DNA of 64,000 bases from Eubacteriales bacterium (GTDB lineage Bacteria > Bacillota > Clostridia > Saccharofermentanales > DTU023). The notes under the pieces are model-generated. The model made no database searches. It saw only the letters and a program-made list of their open reading frames with translations, and was not told the DNA's origin. The translations under genes were made by a program, and so were the position numbers. The stretch spans positions 74,142-138,141 of the forward strand of contig JAUNVU010000001.1 in the NCBI GenBank assembly GCA_030537525.1, written 5' to 3'. Positions 48,526 through 57,165 of this stretch are shown here, one piece after another (positions within the stretch are counted from its first letter, which is position 1; every line of letters begins with the position of its first letter).

Positions 48526-48604
48526 TATAATGTACTAAAGAGGCTGCTTTTTAATAAGCGAAGCCAAGCACGCTAGGTGCAAGGAAGGAACAGGTGAACT
48601 ATAT
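48526..48604 (+). promoter_or_regulatory. Promoter -10 and structured leader of the small P-loop gene
   Basis: TATAAT at 48526-48531 has no clear -35. The leader of about 65 nt has a stem GGCTGCTT/AAGCGAAGCC (about 48542-48568, one bulge) and a second small stem GCAC/GTGC near 48570-48582. GGAAGGAA lies 15 or more nt from the ATG, farther than usual. No RNA family is recognised. Confidence 0.35.
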
Positions 48605-49024
48605 ATGATTGATGTAGTCGTTGGCCCCAAAGGTAGTGGTAAGACAGCAAAGTTGGTAGCAGAGATTACCAAACACGCAGATGAACAAGAGAATAATATT
48701 GTTTGTATCGAATATGGTAGACGATTTGATCGTCAGATTCCTTATCAGGTAAGATTGATTGATATTACGGAGTATCCAGTTAATTCATATCGCGAACTAT
48801 TATCCTTCATAGCTGGTATTACTGCCAAGGACTACGATATAACCAGAATCTATATAGATAGTATTTATAAGGTTGCCAGTGAATCAGATCCTGATAAGTT
48901 AGATCAGTTTGTGAAAGAATTATCTGAATTTGCTGAGCAGATCGAGGTAGCTTTTACAATCACCATTTCTGATGAAGTTGAGAATCTTCCAGATACTGTC
49001 GTCAAGAATATGCGGCAGATCTAA
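48605..49024 (+). CDS. Small P-loop protein of unknown function
   Basis: This 139-residue protein begins MIDVVVGPKGSGKTAKLV, with a Walker A (GPKGSGKT) near 7-14. Further on, YDITRIYIDSIYKVA near 78-92 could be a Walker B-type strand (RIYIDS), after which the sequence is acidic. It lacks the extended domains of a kinase or AAA protein. It has its own promoter region and a strong terminator. I do not recognise a named family. It could be a small nucleotide-binding adaptor. Confidence 0.6.
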   Translation: MIDVVVGPKGSGKTAKLVAEITKHADEQENNIVCIEYGRRFDRQIPYQVRLIDITEYPVNSYRELLSFIAGITAKDYDITRIYIDSIYKVASESDPDKLDQFVKELSEFAEQIEVAFTITISDEVENLPDTVVKNMRQI

Positions 49025-49044
49025 TTAAAGAGAACTGACTATAG

Positions 49045-49071
49045 GCGCATCGTTAACGGTGCGCTTTTTTT
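49045..49071 (+). terminator. Rho-independent terminator after the P-loop gene
   Basis: GCGCATCG pairs with CGGTGCGC (one G.U) around TTAA, followed by seven Ts at 49065-49071. The 177 nt to alaS show only a TATAAT at 49203-49208 and no T-box. Confidence 0.92.
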
Positions 49072-49248
49072 AAGTGTGCAGTGTTATTTTCTTTGCTTTG
49101 AAAAGTCACTATTTAGCACCCATATTCAAAATAGCTAGATAGTACAAAATTAAGCAGTTTTACAGGAAAGAAGGCCGTATGATACTTAAGAGAACTTTGA
49201 GTTATAATAAGGAGAAGTTTTCTAAGAAATCAGGTAAAGGTAAGAGAA

Positions 49249-51894
49249 ATGCAGAAATTAGGTCTGAACGAAATTAGAGAGAAGTTTTTAAACTTTTTTG
49301 AGAGTAAGGATCACTTGGTATTGCCAAGTTTTTCCTTAGTTCCAAAGGATGATCCATCAATATTATTGAATAATGCAGGCATGACGCCGATGAAGAAGTG
49401 GTTCACTAGAGAAGAGGAACCACCTAGTCTCCGGATTGCGACTTGTCAGAAGTGTATTCGCACACCTGATATTGACAATGTCGGTTACACCGCGAGGCAC
49501 GGCACTTTCTTTGAGATGCTTGGCAACTTTTCTTTTAATGATTACTTTAAAGAAGATGCAATTAAGTGGGCTTGGGAATTTGTTCATGAAGTGCTGGAAA
49601 TTCCCTACGAGCGCCTGGCTGTCAGCGTCTATGAATCGGATGATGAAGCTTATGACATCTGGCACGATATCATGGGCTTGCCAGCTGAGAAGATCTTTAG
49701 ACTCGGCAAGGAGGATAATTTCTGGGAACATGGTGTAGGTCCCTGTGGTCCTTGTTCTGAGATCTTTGTCGACCGTGGCGAAGAACATGGCTGTGGTAAG
49801 CCAAATTGCGAAGTTGGTTGCGAATGTGACCGCTTCGTAGAGGTTTGGAACTTGGTCTTCACCCAGTTTAAGCGTCTAGAAGATGGAAGCTATGAAGAAC
49901 TGAGCTCGAAAAACATCGATACTGGTGCAGGTCTTGAGCGTTTTGCAATGGTCATGCAAGACGTAGATAACCTTTTTGAAGTAGATACTGTACGAGCGAT
50001 TATTGATGCAGTAGCAAAGAAGGCCAAGCGAAAGTATCACAATAACGATAGCACTGATGTTTCCTTGCGAGTTGTCACCGACCATATCAGGTCGACAGTA
50101 TTTATGCTGGCTGACGGTGTCAGGCCTAGTAATGAGGGTAGGGGCTATGTTTTGCGACGCTTGATCAGACGAGCTGCAGCAAGGGGTCTTTTGCTAGATA
50201 TCAGTGAGCCCTTCCTTTGTGATATTGCGGAGGTGGCGATTAAACTTTCGAAATCGGCTTATCCAGAGCTTGAGGATCGCAAAAAAGAGATCTTAAAAGA
50301 ACTTGCTGCTGAGGAGCAATCATTCAGGAATGCGGTAGAGCATGCTCTGCCTAGCCTTAAAGAACTTATTGCCACAGCTAAGGAGAAGCATGAACCGATC
50401 CCTGGTAGCGAGCTTTTTAAATTACACGACAGCTACGGCCTGCCCATCGATCTTTCTGGCGAGATCGCAGAAAATTATGGTGTGCAAATTGACCGAGCAG
50501 GTTTCGACGAAGCAATGGCTCGCCAAAAAGAGAGAGCACGTCGAAATCACTTAGATAATCTTTCTTCAGCTTGGACAAGCATGGTTTTGCCAGCTGCGGT
50601 TCAGCAGTCTAATAAGACAAAATTCCTAGGCTACGATGAAGAATTGATTGCCACAGAGGCAAAGTTGCAATTTATCTTGGAGCAAGTAGATGATGAGCTA
50701 GTTGAAAGGGAGAAGACAGAGCCAAACAAGCAGTACTATTTAATTTTCGATGAGACTCCATTCTATGCCGAAGCCGGAGGTCAGATTGGTGATACAGGTG
50801 AGATCTTGGCTAAAGATCAATTGGTAGCAGAAGTTCAGGATTGCCAGAAGAAGAATGGCTACTACCTACACCAGACTTTTGCCGTTGGAGAGTTAATTAG
50901 AGGTCAGCAATATACCTTAGCCATTCACGCTCAGAGGCGTCTAGACATCATGCGTAATCATACTGCGACTCACCTCCTGCATGCAGCTTTGCGACAAATT
51001 CTCGGACCAGAAGCAGAGCAAAGAGGCTCACTTGTCCATCCAGACTACCTCCGCTTTGACTTCAGTTCTAGGCGAGGTCTAACTCCTGAAGAATTGGGAG
51101 CGGTTGAGGATCTTGTCAACGAAGAGATTCTCAAGAATACAGACATTCATACGGAAGAAATGCCACTAGAAGATGCCCTAGAGATGGGTGCCTTGGCTCT
51201 GTTTGGAGAAAAATATGATTCGCTGGTCAGGGTAATGAAGGTTGCGGATTTCTCGGTGGAACTCTGCGGCGGTACCCACCTTGACAACTCAGCAAAGACT
51301 GGTTTATTCCACATTCTCTCTGAAAATGGTATCGCTTCTGGCGTACGCCGTATTTTCGCTGTGACTGGCGAGAAAGCTCTCGACTACAAGCGCGAGCAAC
51401 GCGAGCAAAATAGGACTATCTCAGCGCTATTGGGTGTAAGAGAGAGCGATATATGTAGAAAACTAGAAGAGCTAGTCCAGGAGAAGGTTGAATTAGAAAA
51501 GCAGTATAAGAAATTAAAACAGGCACAAAATAAGGATCTCGGTCTGAGTCTTTTAGACGATATCCAAGAAATCAAAGGCTTGAAGGTGTTGCTAGCTCCA
51601 GTTGAGGATCTAGCCGCGAAGGAGCTGCGCGAACTCTCAGACCAATTGGTACAAAGAGGTGAGCTAGACTTCTTGCTTTTAGTCTCCGCAATTGATGGCA
51701 AAGTTCTCTTGCTGGCCAAAGCCTCGAATTCCGCTATTGATTCTGGATATAAGGCAGGCGAATTAGTTCGCATGGCAGCACAGGAACTCGGCGGTTCGGG
51801 CGGAGGGAAGCCAGATTATGCACAGGCGGGAGGCAAGAACCCGAAGGCCATTCCAGAAGCCATAGCCAAGGTTAGATCTGCCTTGGAAGCCTAG
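49249..51894 (+). CDS. alaS: Alanyl-tRNA synthetase
   Basis: This 881-residue protein has the class II catalytic domain (NNAGMTPMKKWF early, GAGLERF near 226), the editing domain with zinc ligands HTATHLLH and CGGTHL near 566 and 670, a coiled-coil region (about 720-765) and the C-Ala domain ending GGSGGGKPDYAQAGG near 845-860. Length is normal. It charges tRNA-Ala and clears Ser and Gly errors. No T-box is seen upstream. Confidence 0.98.
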   Translation: MQKLGLNEIREKFLNFFESKDHLVLPSFSLVPKDDPSILLNNAGMTPMKKWFTREEEPPSLRIATCQKCIRTPDIDNVGYTARHGTFFEMLGNFSFNDYFKEDAIKWAWEFVHEVLEIPYERLAVSVYESDDEAYDIWHDIMGLPAEKIFRLGKEDNFWEHGVGPCGPCSEIFVDRGEEHGCGKPNCEVGCECDRFVEVWNLVFTQFKRLEDGSYEELSSKNIDTGAGLERFAMVMQDVDNLFEVDTVRAIIDAVAKKAKRKYHNNDSTDVSLRVVTDHIRSTVFMLADGVRPSNEGRGYVLRRLIRRAAARGLLLDISEPFLCDIAEVAIKLSKSAYPELEDRKKEILKELAAEEQSFRNAVEHALPSLKELIATAKEKHEPIPGSELFKLHDSYGLPIDLSGEIAENYGVQIDRAGFDEAMARQKERARRNHLDNLSSAWTSMVLPAAVQQSNKTKFLGYDEELIATEAKLQFILEQVDDELVEREKTEPNKQYYLIFDETPFYAEAGGQIGDTGEILAKDQLVAEVQDCQKKNGYYLHQTFAVGELIRGQQYTLAIHAQRRLDIMRNHTATHLLHAALRQILGPEAEQRGSLVHPDYLRFDFSSRRGLTPEELGAVEDLVNEEILKNTDIHTEEMPLEDALEMGALALFGEKYDSLVRVMKVADFSVELCGGTHLDNSAKTGLFHILSENGIASGVRRIFAVTGEKALDYKREQREQNRTISALLGVRESDICRKLEELVQEKVELEKQYKKLKQAQNKDLGLSLLDDIQEIKGLKVLLAPVEDLAAKELRELSDQLVQRGELDFLLLVSAIDGKVLLLAKASNSAIDSGYKAGELVRMAAQELGGSGGGKPDYAQAGGKNPKAIPEAIAKVRSALEA

Positions 51895-51904
51895 GGAGGA
51901 GCAT

Positions 51905-52261
51905 ATGACAGACTGTATCTTCTGTAAGATTATCAAGGGTGAGATTCCCTCAGAAAGGGTTTATGAGGGTAAAACTCTCATTGCTATTAGAGATATTAAT
52001 CCTATGAAGCCGACACATGTACTCTTTATGCCAAGAGACCATGTGAAGGATGTGTTAGGACTTGCCTCATGGGACCACGCCCCCGCCTTTCAAGCTGAGT
52101 TAAATCAGGCGATCGCTGAAGTGGTTGCCGTCGAAGGCATTGAGAATAGCGGCTTCTCGCTGATTACGAATTGTGGAAGTGACGGTGGTCAGACTGTCTT
52201 CCACCTCCATTTCCATTTGATGGGTGGATCGCCTATAGAGTGGGCGAAGTTGGCTCAATAA
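51905..52261 (+). CDS. HIT family protein (histidine triad hydrolase)
   Basis: This 118-residue protein has CIFCKIIKGEIPSE at the start and the histidine triad HLHFHLMGG near 99-107. It is a Hint-type nucleotide-phosphoramidate hydrolase. It follows alaS by 10 nt with GGAGGAG, so it is probably cotranscribed. The physiological substrate is unknown. Confidence 0.95.
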   Translation: MTDCIFCKIIKGEIPSERVYEGKTLIAIRDINPMKPTHVLFMPRDHVKDVLGLASWDHAPAFQAELNQAIAEVVAVEGIENSGFSLITNCGSDGGQTVFHLHFHLMGGSPIEWAKLAQ

Positions 52262-52262
52262 C

Positions 52263-52291
52263 TTGACATAGAAGGCAATGCTTCATAGAAT
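52263..52291 (+). promoter_or_regulatory. Promoter of rpsU
   Basis: TTGACA (52263-52268) and TAGAAT (52286-52291) are 17 bp apart, immediately after the HIT gene stop. The leader has a hairpin GTTGC-TAT-GCAAC at 52316-52328. Confidence 0.8.
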
Positions 52292-52357
52292 AATCAGGTA
52301 CTATTTTGCCAGTGGGTTGCTATGCAACATATACTCACAAGGAGGGGAGGGATAAAG

Positions 52358-52531
52358 ATGACAGAGATTAGGGTTAAAGAAAATGAAACTCTCGACAGTG
52401 CTCTAAGACGCTTTAAGCGTTCCTGCGCCCGCTCCGGAATTCTCGCAGAGGTGAGGAAACGTGAGTACTATGAGAAGCCTAGCGTGAAGCGCAAGAAGAA
52501 GGCAGAAGCAGCCAGAAAACGTAAGCGCTAA
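52358..52531 (+). CDS. rpsU: Ribosomal protein S21
   Basis: This 57-residue basic protein has [25 protein letters not shown] and a C-terminal Lys/Arg-rich helix. S21 lies near the anti-Shine-Dalgarno of 16S rRNA. ATG 52358 has GGAGG upstream; an in-frame ATG at 52322 sits in the hairpin region without an SD. Confidence 0.97.
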   Translation: MTEIRVKENETLDSALRRFKRSCARSGILAEVRKREYYEKPSVKRKKKAEAARKRKR

Positions 52532-52555
52532 GATTTTCATACTTAGATTAGATAG

Positions 52556-52596
52556 GGGAATTTGCGAATTTGGCAAATTCCCTTTATTATTTTTTA
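52556..52596 (+). terminator. Rho-independent terminator after rpsU
   Basis: A 10-bp perfect stem GGGAATTTGC/GCAAATTCCC (52556-52565 with 52573-52582) is followed by a T-rich tail. Confidence 0.9.
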
Positions 52597-52655
52597 TAAG
52601 AAGCACGAAGGTGAATGTCGTGTAAGCATGATTGTGCATAAGAATAGAGGATTAT

Positions 52656-54731
52656 ATGACTTGGAGCCCATGGATAAGAAAAGAGTGGAAACCTCTGTAT
52701 GAGCGAGGAGAGAGCGTTGCTTTGTCCGAACTGCTTAGAGATTATGAATTTGATGAAAATGCTCCAGACGGAGATCCTAGAAATTACAGTTTAGTAGATT
52801 TACCTGATCCCTATCTATTTAATGATATGAGTAGAGCAGTTGACCTGGTGTCTGAGATTATAGATAAGCAGGGTCGAATTATAATTTTTGGGGACTACGA
52901 TGCTGACGGACTCTGCTCTTCGGCGGTGCTTGGCAGGTTTTTAAGAAATCGTGGTGTTGATTACTCAATAATGATTCCTGATCGGCTTACGGATGGTTAT
53001 GGCATTAGTGAGCGACACGTGACCGAATGTATTGCGAGAGAAGCCGACTTGCTTATTACGGTTGATTGCGGGATTACAGCTATTGATGAGGTAGCGGAAT
53101 TAAGAGCGGCAGGTATAAATGTAATTGTCACCGACCACCATCGCTGTTCAGATGAATTGCCTGCTGCAAATTGCGTAATTAACCCCCAGTGTCCCGATGA
53201 GAGATACCCATTCAAGGACTTGGCTGGGGTTGGCGTTGCCTTTAACTTGGTTTGGGCTCTGGCCAGTAGATTGGGTATACGTGATTTTGACTTAGACTGT
53301 TATTTGACATTAGTGGCTCTCGGTACCATAGCAGATGCCATGCCCGTCAGATCGGTCAATCGTATCTTGATAAATGCTGGATTAAAAGTTTTTCGAGAGA
53401 AGGCGCCACTAGCTCTCCGACGTCTAGTCGAGAAGTTGAGCAGCTCCGAGGAACTTGATGCCCGTTTTATTGCCTTTAGCATAGCACCAAGATTAAATGC
53501 AGCTGGTCGTCTTGCCGATATTAAACCCGCCTTAGACTTGCTGTTTTGTGAAGATGAATTTGAGGCGAAAGCGATTATTGAACAATTAGAAAAATTAAAT
53601 CTCAATCGCCGGCAGATTGAGGGCAGGATGCTCAGTGAAGCCAATAGATTACTTGCCGACAATCCTGGAATTTCGGCACGAGATATTATAGTATTGGCAG
53701 GTGATGACTGGCATATTGGGGTAATCGGCATCGTTGCAGCCAGATTAGTTGATAGTCTAAAGAAGCCAGTGATTTTATTGAGCAAGTCAGAAGATGGCTT
53801 GATGAGAGCTTCGGGCCGGGCGCCGGAGGGTTATAACTTACACGCTATAATTGCTCGCCATGCTGGCTTATTAGAGGCCTTTGGTGGTCATGAGGCGGCT
53901 TGTGGATTCTCAGTTCACGAAAGGAATTTTTTGAAACTTGATGAGGAATTAGCTGAGGAGAAGCTAGAGCTTATTAGCAGTTTTGAGGAAGAGTACTTTA
54001 CCGAGTTATTTAGTCATGACATCAGAGATGAGACAGTTGAATTAATTGAATCCTACGGGCCTTTTGGGCATGGCCATGAAGAACTCGTATTTGCTATTCG
54101 TAATATCTGTCTCAGTAATTTGAGGCCTTTAAGCGCTGGTCGTCATCTATCTTGTCAGATCTGCTTTGACGATGGTATTAAATTAAATGGCATTGCCTTC
54201 GTTAGAGGAGACATGATCAGATTGCTGCAAAGCCAGCAACCAACGGCAATCTATGGCTCTCTAGTCTTCAATCACTTTAGAGGCAAGAGGAATCTTCAGT
54301 TCAAAATTTTAGACATCCTCTTTTCTGAAGACGAAGAATTTTTAAATCGCCATATCGCAAGTGAGGCCGCCTATGAAGAAGGTGCAAGCCTAGATGAACT
54401 AAGAGAGAAGTTTGGTGAAGGTCTAGTCGATTTAGATCCCGTCCTGATCAAGGAGTTCTTCATCTTCATCCAGCAGCAATTACCCTATGCTGAGCCCGTT
54501 GACCTCAGTAGATTAAGGTTACTATATTACTGGTTTTGGCAGAAAGACTACGATGAATTTACCCATGCCAGACTATTAGAGTTATTTGCAGATGCTGGCC
54601 TGCTCACAGTGAAATTCATGGAGCCAGGGCGTTTCTTGATTGGACTGGCAACAGAGCCGGAAGAGCGAGTCAAGCTATCTGAGACCAGGGCTTGGCAAGA
54701 CTTCGTCAGAGCTGGTTTAATTAATGAGTAA
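52656..54731 (+). CDS. recJ: Single-stranded-DNA exonuclease RecJ
   Basis: This 691-residue protein has the DHH domain with IFGDYDADGLCSSAVLGRF near 74-92 and VTDHHRC near 154-160, the DHHA1 domain with SGRAPEGYNLHAIIARH and GGHEAACGF near 385-420 and an OB fold, then a C-terminal extension (about 565-691). RecJ degrades 5' single strands in repair and recombination. ATG 52656 has AGAGG upstream; an in-frame GTG at 52632 is less likely. Confidence 0.95.
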   Translation: MTWSPWIRKEWKPLYERGESVALSELLRDYEFDENAPDGDPRNYSLVDLPDPYLFNDMSRAVDLVSEIIDKQGRIIIFGDYDADGLCSSAVLGRFLRNRGVDYSIMIPDRLTDGYGISERHVTECIAREADLLITVDCGITAIDEVAELRAAGINVIVTDHHRCSDELPAANCVINPQCPDERYPFKDLAGVGVAFNLVWALASRLGIRDFDLDCYLTLVALGTIADAMPVRSVNRILINAGLKVFREKAPLALRRLVEKLSSSEELDARFIAFSIAPRLNAAGRLADIKPALDLLFCEDEFEAKAIIEQLEKLNLNRRQIEGRMLSEANRLLADNPGISARDIIVLAGDDWHIGVIGIVAARLVDSLKKPVILLSKSEDGLMRASGRAPEGYNLHAIIARHAGLLEAFGGHEAACGFSVHERNFLKLDEELAEEKLELISSFEEEYFTELFSHDIRDETVELIESYGPFGHGHEELVFAIRNICLSNLRPLSAGRHLSCQICFDDGIKLNGIAFVRGDMIRLLQSQQPTAIYGSLVFNHFRGKRNLQFKILDILFSEDEEFLNRHIASEAAYEEGASLDELREKFGEGLVDLDPVLIKEFFIFIQQQLPYAEPVDLSRLRLLYYWFWQKDYDEFTHARLLELFADAGLLTVKFMEPGRFLIGLATEPEERVKLSETRAWQDFVRAGLINE

Positions 54732-54761
54732 ATAGTAAAATCTCTGAAAGAATAGTAAAAT
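54731..54761 (+). repeat. Two 11-bp direct repeats before rel
   Basis: AATAGTAAAAT occurs at 54731-54741 and 54751-54761, a spacing of exactly 20 bp, close to two helix turns. Both lie in the short recJ-rel gap. Confidence 0.6.
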
Positions 54762-54767
54762 AAAGAA

Positions 54768-57155
54768 ATGGTAGTAAATAGCTCAAATTTAAAACGTGAG
54801 AAGATAGGACTGAGGGCTGAATTCAAGGACCCTAGTCAGGCTAAGGCAAGAACATTTGAGAAATGTGATCAGCAGAGTCTCGCGCGCCAAGTTGTTAAGA
54901 TTGCCGAAGAGTACAGGCGTTACAGCAAGGATGATGATCTGAAGGAGATTTACCAGGCTTATGAATATGCCAGGGAGAAGCACAAGGGTCAGAAACGGGC
55001 CAATGGCCAGCCATATATCATCCATCCAATTGCTGTGGCTGCTATATTATTAGAAATTGAAGTCGATAAAGATACTTTAAAGGCAGCTTTTTTGCACGAT
55101 GTAGTGGAGGATTGTGACGTAACCCTTGATGATATAGCGGAGCACTTTGGAGATGCCACTGCCAAGTTGGTTGACGGCGTAACCAAATTATCTAAATTAG
55201 CTTACTCCTCAAAGGAAGAACTACAAGCTCAAAACTTCCGTAAGATGTTCCTCGCCATGGCAAAGGACATCAGGGTCGTTTTGATTAAGTTGGCCGACCG
55301 CCTTCATAATATGCGCACGATGAGCTTCAAGGAGCCGCATAAGCAGGTTGAGAAGTCACGTGAGACGCTCGATATCTATGCACCTCTAGCTCATCGTTTG
55401 GGTATCTATAAGATCAAGTGGGAGCTAGAAGATCTTTGCTTACGCTTCTTAGAGTCGGAAGCTTATTACGAATTGGTCGGGGCAATTGCTCAGAAACGTT
55501 CTCTGCGCGAGAGTTTTCTCGAAAATATTGTCATTCAATTGACAGAGGCTATAAATAGTCTCGGCTTGAGAGCCGAGATTGAGGGCAGACCCAAGCATTT
55601 TTATTCCATTTATCGGAAGATGAAGAGTCAGAATAAGGGAATTGATGAAATCTATGATCTATTTGCTACCAGGATCATTGTCCCTTCAGTTGCTGATTGC
55701 TATGCCGTCTTGGGTCTAGTGCATGAATTGTATAAGCCTATGCCAGGTAGATTCAAAGATTATATTGCCATGCCTAAGCCCAATATGTATCAATCTCTAC
55801 ACTCTACAGTTATTGGTCCCAATGGCGTGCCATTTGAGGTTCAAATTAGGACTTTCGACATGCATAGAACTGCTGAATACGGCATAGCTGCTCATTGGCG
55901 GTATAAAGAGGGTAAGAGCGACAAGCCTGCCAACGCCGCCATCGAATCAAAGCTAACCTGGTTGAGACAGTTGCTCGAGTGGCAGAAAGATATGTCAGGG
56001 CCTGATGAATTTATGGAGAGCTTGCGCCAGGGTCTGATCGAAGATGAGGTCTTCGTTTTCACGCCTAGAGGAGAGGTTAAACCCCTACCTATGGGGGCTA
56101 ATCCTATCGACTTTGCCTATGCCATTCACTCTGATGTTGGACATCATATGTCAGGCGCTAAGGTCAATGGTCGCCAAGTGCCCTTGAACTACGTTTTAGC
56201 CAATGGTGATATTGTTGAAATTATCACGACGGAGAAGATGAATGGGCCATCACTCGACTGGTTGAAAATTGTCAAATCTTCTAATGCCAAGTCTAAGATC
56301 AGGGCGTGGCATAAGAAGAGCCAGCGCGAAGATAATATCCATCGCGGTAAGCATGACTTGGAAGAAGAGATCAAGAAACAGGGCTTCGAGCCAGGAAAAC
56401 TCTTGCAAAAACAGTTCTATGAGCCAATAGTTAAACGTTATAGCTTCTCGAGTATCGAAGATATATATGCGGCCATCGGCTATAGAGGTATTTCAGTAAA
56501 TCGTATTTATCCAGCTTTGAGAGATCGTTATCTGATAAGTCTCAGTGATGAGGAGCGCTCTAAATTAGGATACCGCCTCAATCCTAATGGCCAAATTGTT
56601 AAACTGGCAAAGGGCGGGATTCAAGTCGAAGATCTCAAGTCTGGCGAACGCAAGGAACATAGGGAGCCGAAGCGCAAGAGCAGCTCTTGCGGCGTTGACG
56701 TTGTAGGGTTGGATAATGCACTGGTCAAATTAGCTAACTGTTGTAGCCCAGTTAAGGGAGATCCAATTATCGGTTTTATCACTAGGGGTTCAGGTGTTAC
56801 GGTTCACCGCACTAGTTGCAGCAATATCCGTCGCTTATTAGAGCTTGCCAATCGCTCGGAGAAAGATGCAGAGCGTGCAGCCCGTCTAATTGATGTGTAT
56901 TGGAGTGGTGACGAGGATATTAGCTTCGATGTCAGAATAAGCATCATCTGTTATGACCGACCAGGTCTCTTTGCCGAAGTCTCGAATGCAATAGCTGAAG
57001 AGAGGGTAACGATCATTTCCGGTCAGCTAAATTCCGCAAAAGATGTCACGGCTTCTCTAGACTTGACGATAAAAGTAAATGCGCACCGACAACTCGATAG
57101 AATCGTCGGGCGCATCAAGACAATAGATGGTGTAATTAGTGTGCGCCGTGTCTAG
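54768..57155 (+). CDS. rel: Bifunctional (p)ppGpp synthetase/hydrolase Rel
   Basis: This 795-residue protein has an HD hydrolase domain (HDVVEDCDVTLDDIAEHFG near 110-128, ADRLHNMRTM near 178-187), a synthetase domain with GRFKDYIAMPKPNMYQSLHST near 325-345, a TGS domain (about 430-490) and a C-terminal zinc-finger/ACT region (HRTSCSNI near 680; ACT near 720-795). The RFKD motif is that of bifunctional Rel, in place of the EFDD of RelA. It both makes and destroys (p)ppGpp. The start SD is weak. It converges with RNase J. Confidence 0.97.
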   Translation: MVVNSSNLKREKIGLRAEFKDPSQAKARTFEKCDQQSLARQVVKIAEEYRRYSKDDDLKEIYQAYEYAREKHKGQKRANGQPYIIHPIAVAAILLEIEVDKDTLKAAFLHDVVEDCDVTLDDIAEHFGDATAKLVDGVTKLSKLAYSSKEELQAQNFRKMFLAMAKDIRVVLIKLADRLHNMRTMSFKEPHKQVEKSRETLDIYAPLAHRLGIYKIKWELEDLCLRFLESEAYYELVGAIAQKRSLRESFLENIVIQLTEAINSLGLRAEIEGRPKHFYSIYRKMKSQNKGIDEIYDLFATRIIVPSVADCYAVLGLVHELYKPMPGRFKDYIAMPKPNMYQSLHSTVIGPNGVPFEVQIRTFDMHRTAEYGIAAHWRYKEGKSDKPANAAIESKLTWLRQLLEWQKDMSGPDEFMESLRQGLIEDEVFVFTPRGEVKPLPMGANPIDFAYAIHSDVGHHMSGAKVNGRQVPLNYVLANGDIVEIITTEKMNGPSLDWLKIVKSSNAKSKIRAWHKKSQREDNIHRGKHDLEEEIKKQGFEPGKLLQKQFYEPIVKRYSFSSIEDIYAAIGYRGISVNRIYPALRDRYLISLSDEERSKLGYRLNPNGQIVKLAKGGIQVEDLKSGERKEHREPKRKSSSCGVDVVGLDNALVKLANCCSPVKGDPIIGFITRGSGVTVHRTSCSNIRRLLELANRSEKDAERAARLIDVYWSGDEDISFDVRISIICYDRPGLFAEVSNAIAEERVTIISGQLNSAKDVTASLDLTIKVNAHRQLDRIVGRIKTIDGVISVRRV

Positions 57156-57165
57156 GCCTCTGCCA

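Noticed and set aside
48536-48600. Possible small SRP RNA because of a GGAAGGAA block
   Set aside because: The conserved SRP Alu/S-domain core does not follow; only a short purine match is present, so it was kept as an unidentified leader.
49025-49248. T-box before alaS, and likewise before hisS and trpS
   Set aside because: No T-box antiterminator sequence and no linked terminator were seen; the hisS leader is only about 24 nt.
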